DNA of 64,000 nucleotides from Paludibacteraceae bacterium (GTDB lineage Bacteria; Bacteroidota; Bacteroidia; Bacteroidales; Paludibacteraceae). The DNA is taken from positions 62,001-126,000 of the forward strand of contig JAKSNW010000001.1 in the NCBI GenBank assembly GCA_024405895.1, written 5' to 3'. The notes under the pieces were generated by a model. It saw nothing but the letters and a program-made list of their open reading frames with translations, made no database searches and had not been told where the DNA came from. A program made the translations under genes and the position numbers. Positions 59,774-64,000 of the stretch are shown here, in pieces; position 1 is the stretch's first letter, and every line of letters starts with the position of its first letter.

Positions 59774-61596
59774 GTGAGATGGAATTATATGAGCATAATC
59801 GAGAAGCATACGAAAAAGTCATTGAGTCATTCCGCACAAAAGATAAGGTGGCTATAGTTCATGCTACAGGTACAGGAAAGAGCTATGTGATAGCGTCAGT
59901 AGCCAACAACTTCGACAAAGTGCTTGTAATAGCACCGAACAATTTTGTGCTAAATGAAACGAGAAAGGTATGCAAGAATGGTGTTGAGTTTCGCACCTAT
60001 GCAAGTGTGATGTACGATGAGACACCGAACCAATATGACCTAATCGTGCTTGACGAGTTCCACAGAGGTGGCGCAGAGAAGTGGGGTGTAGGTGTTCAGC
60101 AGTTACTTGACGCAAACAAGAAAGCAAAGATTCTTGGAACGTCAGCAACGCACATTCGCTACTTGGACAATAACAGGAACATGGCAGATGAGTTGTTTGA
60201 GGGCAACATCGTAAGTTATCTACCACTAAAGGATGCGATGGACAAAGGTATATTGCCAACACCTACTTATGTGGCTTCTTTGTATTCAATGAAAGATGTA
60301 GAAAGTGATTATAACCAACGCATCAAAGATAGCAGATTGTCACAAGAAAGAAAAGAAGAGTATCTCCGTCAACTGAAAGGCATTGCCGGTTCGTGGGAAC
60401 AATCTCACGGAGTACCGCAAATCATTCGTAAGTATTTTGACAAGGAGATGCAGCGTATTATTGTATTCTGTTCAAATGTTAATAAGGCAAAGCAAGTTAG
60501 GGAACTTCTCAACGGATGGTTTGTAGATGCTGGATATAGAAAGATTCGTTTCTATAATATAGACTACCAAGAGAAGAGGTTGGAGAAAGAGATGGCAGAT
60601 TTTCAAGAGCCAGTATCTGATGGCGAGTTGAAGGTGGCTATCTCTGTGAATATGCTAAATGAGGGTGTTCACATCCCAAGAGTAGATGGTGTTATTATGC
60701 TCCGCTCAACTATCAGCCGTATCATCATTGAGCAGCAGATTGGCAGATGTCTTACGGCAGATAACAAGCATCGCACTCCAGTAGTACTTGACCTTGTGAA
60801 CAACATGGACTTGATTTCATACGATGCACCGACATTTACTGATGGTAACAAAGAACAAGAGCATAGCGGTGAATCTGGAAAAGATAGCAACGCTTTCCCA
60901 TTCTCTGTGATTGATGAGTGCCGTGATATTCGTGTGTTCTTTGAGCAGATGGATAATGAGACATGCAATCTCCACGTATGGACAGAAGAAGAGTTGCGAC
61001 AGATAGCACTGAAATACACCAACAGGAAAGATTTCTATACGCTTGATTCCGCTGCCTATCGTGCTGCATTGCGTAAGGGCATTCTTCAACAAATCATGGA
61101 GCATATGCCTTCGCCAACGAAACGCAGCAAGGAAGAGTGTGCAGAGGTTGCTTTGCTCTACAAGACACGCAAGGAGTTTGAGAAGAACGAGGTCAATGTG
61201 GCTGCCTATGCAAGACGTCATGGTTGGATGGATGAGATATGCGCTCACATGCAGAACGTGAAAGTGAAATGGACGATTAAGAAATGCCAAAAGGTGGCAT
61301 CTCAATACAATACATACATAGAGTTTATCAGAAACGAGCCTAATGCCTATGCGTCTGCAAGGCATAACGGATGGTTGGATAAGATTCAATTCGGAAAGAA
61401 GAGGATTGTGTGGACTAAAGAGATGTGCCAAAAAGAAGCACAGAAATACAAGACAAAAACCGAATTTGACAAAGGTAGTCATAGTGCATGGAGAGCAGCG
61501 CAGAGATACGGATGGATGGAAGATGTCTGTGCTCACATGCAGAAACCAAAGAAAAATGGATACACAAATAAAGAGATAAAAGATAATGGAAATTAG
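59770..61596 (+). CDS. superfamily II helicase with C-terminal repeats
   Basis: 608 residues. Walker A VHATGTGKSYVIA (about 30-42), LIVLDEFHRGG (motif II), GTSATHIR (motif III), and VNMLNEGVHIPRVDGVIMLR with IIEQQIGRCL (motifs V and VI). From about residue 400, four repeats of about 50 residues follow, each with a Cys/Ala-x-x-x-A-x-x-Y start, an EF or DF phrase and an aromatic AYxAAxxxGW-type end (for example SAWRAAQRYGWMEDVCAHM). Such repeats occur in phage and homing-nuclease proteins and probably bind DNA. It overlaps dut by 11 bases. Confidence 0.82.
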   Translation: MSEMELYEHNREAYEKVIESFRTKDKVAIVHATGTGKSYVIASVANNFDKVLVIAPNNFVLNETRKVCKNGVEFRTYASVMYDETPNQYDLIVLDEFHRGGAEKWGVGVQQLLDANKKAKILGTSATHIRYLDNNRNMADELFEGNIVSYLPLKDAMDKGILPTPTYVASLYSMKDVESDYNQRIKDSRLSQERKEEYLRQLKGIAGSWEQSHGVPQIIRKYFDKEMQRIIVFCSNVNKAKQVRELLNGWFVDAGYRKIRFYNIDYQEKRLEKEMADFQEPVSDGELKVAISVNMLNEGVHIPRVDGVIMLRSTISRIIIEQQIGRCLTADNKHRTPVVLDLVNNMDLISYDAPTFTDGNKEQEHSGESGKDSNAFPFSVIDECRDIRVFFEQMDNETCNLHVWTEEELRQIALKYTNRKDFYTLDSAAYRAALRKGILQQIMEHMPSPTKRSKEECAEVALLYKTRKEFEKNEVNVAAYARRHGWMDEICAHMQNVKVKWTIKKCQKVASQYNTYIEFIRNEPNAYASARHNGWLDKIQFGKKRIVWTKEMCQKEAQKYKTKTEFDKGSHSAWRAAQRYGWMEDVCAHMQKPKKNGYTNKEIKDNGN

Positions 61597-62008
61597 ATTT
61601 AAGAAAACAGATGAGAAAGCGGTCACTCCACGGGTTGCCACAAAGGGTTCTGCCGGATATGATTTGACTGCAGTAAGCAAAGCAAAAGATGATAGAGGAT
61701 ATTGGTGCTATGGAACCGGAATAGCAGCAGAGATTCCAGACGGATATGTAGGACTTGTGTTCCCACGCTCAAGCATCTCTCGATATGGTCTTGAGTTGTC
61801 AAACTGTGTAGGTGTGATAGACTCTGATTATCGTGGCGAGATAACCGCAAAGTTCCGTCCGTCATGGATGGGCGGTCAGGTCTATGATATAGGAGACAGA
61901 ATCTGCCAGTTGGTGATTGTGCCAGTCTTGACACCAACCTTTGTAGAGGTTGAAGAGTTGACCGACACAGAACGAGGAACAGGCGGTTACGGAAGCACAG
62001 GTAAGTAA
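61586..62008 (+). CDS. dut: deoxyuridine triphosphatase
   Basis: 140 residues with the five dUTPase motifs: GSAGYDLTA (I), FPRSSISRYGL (II), GVIDSDYRGEI (III), GDRICQLVIVP (IV) and RGTGGYGSTGK (V, the C-terminal arm). It splits dUTP to dUMP, limiting uracil in phage DNA. It is the last gene of the early run; a terminator follows at 62029. Confidence 0.95.
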   Translation: MEIRFKKTDEKAVTPRVATKGSAGYDLTAVSKAKDDRGYWCYGTGIAAEIPDGYVGLVFPRSSISRYGLELSNCVGVIDSDYRGEITAKFRPSWMGGQVYDIGDRICQLVIVPVLTPTFVEVEELTDTERGTGGYGSTGK

Positions 62009-62028
62009 AAGTGTCATAAATCTATTAG

Positions 62029-62066
62029 AAGTGCGTGTATATCACGCACTTTTTTTATACCTTTGC
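62029..62066 (+). promoter_or_regulatory. terminator abutting a host-type promoter box
   Basis: AAGTGCGTG / CACGCACTT (62029-62037 with 62043-62051) plus T-run ends the early transcript. TACCTTTGC at 62058-62066 begins the portal transcript, so the -33 region overlaps the hairpin. Confidence 0.7.
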
Positions 62067-62088
62067 AGCAGAATTAAAAAACAAAGAA

Positions 62089-63492
62089 ATGAGGATAGAT
62101 GAGATATTCGATGGCACAAGGAACGAGGTAGAAATCGTTACCATCTTGAAGTGTGGCAAACATTCTTCAATACCATCTTGGAACAAGTTGAAAAAGGAGT
62201 ATGACCCAACCTTGCATAAGGTGAACAACCCAGCAATCCGAAAGAACAAGGTGAAAAACGGAAAAGAGGAAGAGGTAGCAAGAATCTATGTAGGTTTGCA
62301 GAAGCTCTCGGTAAAGCGAATGACAGAATTTGTGTTTGGTGTTCCTGTAAAGAGGGTGTATCATTATGATGAGAGCAATGAGCAAGCAAAGCAAGTTGTG
62401 AACGCTATTGAACAGATATTCATGCAAAACCATATCAATAGCGAGAACATAAGCAGAAGTAATCAGTATTTCGCATCGTGCGAGTTCTGCACTCAATGGT
62501 TTACATCGGATTCGAAAAACACGCTTTATGGTTTTCCCACATCGAAGAAAATCAGATGCCGAACATTCTCTCCGATGAATGGGTACAACCTATATCCATA
62601 CTTTGACGATTATGGAGATATGCAAGCTATGTCAATAGAGTATAGCGTAGTTGAAAGTGGTAGAACGGAAAGTAAGACTTACTTCGAGACATACACGGCA
62701 GACAGGCATATTGTGTTTGAGATTGGCGGCAAAAATGGATATTCTGTAAAGACTGACGAGGTAAACCCTCTCGGTAAGATTCCGTTTGTTTATGTGTGCA
62801 GAGAAATGCCTATCTGGGATAAGACAACGAATATCGTTGATGAGATTGAAATGACATTATCAAGGAATAGTGATGTTATTGCTTACAACTCCGCACCGAT
62901 ACTTGCCGTTACTGGAACACTAATCGGTAATGAAGAAGAGAAAGGTAAGACTCAAAGAGTTTATCAGTTAGAGAATGGTGGAAGCATTAACTATGTTTCT
63001 TGGTCGCAAGCAACGGAGAGCATCAAATTTCACATTGATACATTGCAGAGAATGTTTTGGACGCAGTTGCAGTTGCCAGATATTTCGTTGGACAACATCA
63101 AGGGTCAGTTGGTGTCTGGTGAAGCGAGAAAGACCCTCCTTACTGACGCTCACTTAAAGGTTACCGATGAAAGTGGTACTTTGATTGAGGGATTTGAGAG
63201 GGAAACAAACATTGTTAAAGCATTCTTGAAAGGGTTGATGCCATCTTGGTCAGCTATTATTGAAGGAGTGGTAGTTGAGCATGTTATTACTCCGTTCATC
63301 CAGAATGATGAGAGGGCGGAGATTGATAAATGGATGGCTGCTTGTGGTAGCAAACCGATTGTATCGCAATTGGAAGCTATTAAAAATTGCGGCATTTCAA
63401 ACAATCCATCTGAAACGCTTGAGCAGATACAAGCAGAGCAAGCTCAATCAGAGCAAAGCCGATTGAATAATTTATTTGAGGGTGCTATGTAA
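62089..63492 (+). CDS. phage portal protein (SPP1 gp6-like)
   Basis: 467 residues from ATG 62089; a longer frame from 62035 would start before the promoter. VGLQKLSVKRMTEFVFGVPV, YGFPTSKKIRCRTFSPMNGY, NPLGKIPFVYVCREMPIWDK and VDEIEMTLSRNSDVIAYNSA follow the SPP1-type portal order, and the C-terminus is Gln/Glu-rich. It forms the ring through which DNA enters the capsid. A terminase is not seen to its left, so packaging genes may lie to the right outside the window. Confidence 0.8.
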   Translation: MRIDEIFDGTRNEVEIVTILKCGKHSSIPSWNKLKKEYDPTLHKVNNPAIRKNKVKNGKEEEVARIYVGLQKLSVKRMTEFVFGVPVKRVYHYDESNEQAKQVVNAIEQIFMQNHINSENISRSNQYFASCEFCTQWFTSDSKNTLYGFPTSKKIRCRTFSPMNGYNLYPYFDDYGDMQAMSIEYSVVESGRTESKTYFETYTADRHIVFEIGGKNGYSVKTDEVNPLGKIPFVYVCREMPIWDKTTNIVDEIEMTLSRNSDVIAYNSAPILAVTGTLIGNEEEKGKTQRVYQLENGGSINYVSWSQATESIKFHIDTLQRMFWTQLQLPDISLDNIKGQLVSGEARKTLLTDAHLKVTDESGTLIEGFERETNIVKAFLKGLMPSWSAIIEGVVVEHVITPFIQNDERAEIDKWMAACGSKPIVSQLEAIKNCGISNNPSETLEQIQAEQAQSEQSRLNNLFEGAM

Positions 63493-63508
63493 AATAATTA
63501 CTTGATTA

Positions 63509-63556
63509 TTTGGTGATTCCGAAAATTTTGTGTAATTTTACATCGTAATAAAAAAC
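63509..63556 (+). promoter_or_regulatory. phage promoter with shared leader (copy 5)
   Basis: TTTG 63509-63512, 20-base spacer lacking the GTCATATCA phrase, TAATTTTAC 63533-63541, then ATCGTAATAAAAAACCTAAA, the longest match to the predicted small RNA. A small CACAC-GAAA-GTGTG hairpin follows before the ATG. Confidence 0.75.
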
Positions 63557-63593
63557 CTAAAAGGCACACGAAAGTGTGTGAGTATCACTCATT

Positions 63594-64000
63594 ATGAAAA
63601 TTTACACAAGTTATTTTTCGCGTATCGCACAAGTAAGAAAGGCTGGAGTGCTTCCTGTGAGCATTGCCTTATGGTCACCAAGATGGTACGATGGAGACCG
63701 ATTTCTTGAGTTAGCTCCTCTTCGTTATATGTTGAAAGAAGACCTAACGAATGAAGAGTACACAAGGCATTATCATGCAAAGGTGTTATCAAAATTTGAT
63801 GCTAATGGATTGCGTGATATTCTTGCAAGAAGATTCAACGGCAGAGATATAGCGTTGATGTGCTATGAGAAGCCTAATGATTTCTGTCATCGTCATTTGG
63901 TAAGGGAATGGTTAAACAAAAACGGAGTCGAATGCGCAGAGTTTGGAGAGCCAAACGAAAACGCAGAAGAGAAGAAACCGGAACCAATACAACAAACATT
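63594..64000 (+). CDS. DUF488-family protein (3' truncated by the window edge)
   Basis: 135 residues are visible. KIYTSYFSRIAQVRKAGVLP, then SIALWSPRWYDGDRFLELAP, and ALMCYEKPNDFCHRHLVREW (cysteine and CHR motif) are the DUF488 hallmarks. These proteins are linked to DNA or nucleotide metabolism in mobile elements, but their activity is unproven. It is transcribed from promoter copy 5. Confidence 0.8.
   Translation, partial: MKIYTSYFSRIAQVRKAGVLPVSIALWSPRWYDGDRFLELAPLRYMLKEDLTNEEYTRHYHAKVLSKFDANGLRDILARRFNGRDIALMCYEKPNDFCHRHLVREWLNKNGVECAEFGEPNENAEEKKPEPIQQT

Overview
The window comes from the chromosome of a Bacteroidales bacterium, most likely a Prevotellaceae member. Most host genes are preceded by the Bacteroidota-type promoter (TTTG, about 20 nt, TAnnTTTGC). 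The host part encodes type IX secretion (T9SS) proteins, two POT peptide carriers, a carboxynorspermidine synthase-like enzyme and the acetate pathway. A temperate phage of Bacteroidales type is integrated at the right end. The genus is an inference.

Layout. 1-12.3 kb, mostly plus strand: polyamine enzyme, polyprenyl synthase-ispD-recG, then the T9SS pair porW/sprE and porX. 12.3-23 kb, mostly minus strand: two POT transporters, secreted or lipid-anchored proteins, a 42-bp minisatellite, an orphan T9SS C-terminal sorting domain, an acyltransferase, an outer-membrane protein and a winged-helix regulator. 23-34 kb: pta-ackA, rbfA-LolC/E-like permease-Ig-like lipoprotein, recX, tRNA-Leu, the T9SS Plug protein, a TRIC-like channel and a three-gene surface-glycan operon. 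34-38.2 kb: an AT-richer accessory island with a strongly structured RNA candidate, an Xre fragment, a WYL protein, a uracil-DNA-glycosylase-fold protein, a broken DEDDh exonuclease and small unknown genes, abutting an O-antigen ligase. 38.2-44.3 kb: O-antigen ligase, tRNA-Glu and two tandem sodium:alanine symporters.

44.4 kb to the end is the left part of a prophage: integrase, repressor with face-to-face promoters around an inverted-repeat operator, recombination and replication genes (Rad52-like, NinB-like, DnaB-like), many very small ORFs, a methyltransferase-like gene split at a G9 tract, an SF2 helicase, dUTPase, portal and DUF488. Its early operons share a promoter (TTTG-N20-TAATTTTAC) and a transcribed leader (GTAATAAAAAAC ... 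AACAAGTAAG).

The most interesting locus is 55.9-58.1 kb. A phage minor-head (MuF) protein carrying a papain-fold toxin-like C-terminus lies on the opposite strand to all surrounding phage genes. It is preceded by a 29-codon ORF that overlaps it by ATGA. Facing it is a predicted roughly 110-nt RNA with a host-type promoter, a hairpin, an unpaired stretch and a terminator. That unpaired stretch is complementary to the shared leader of the early operons as well as to the toxin leader. At the toxin's 3' end sits a small convergent gene that could be the immunity partner. All functional statements are inferred from sequence motifs read by eye; no database search was possible.
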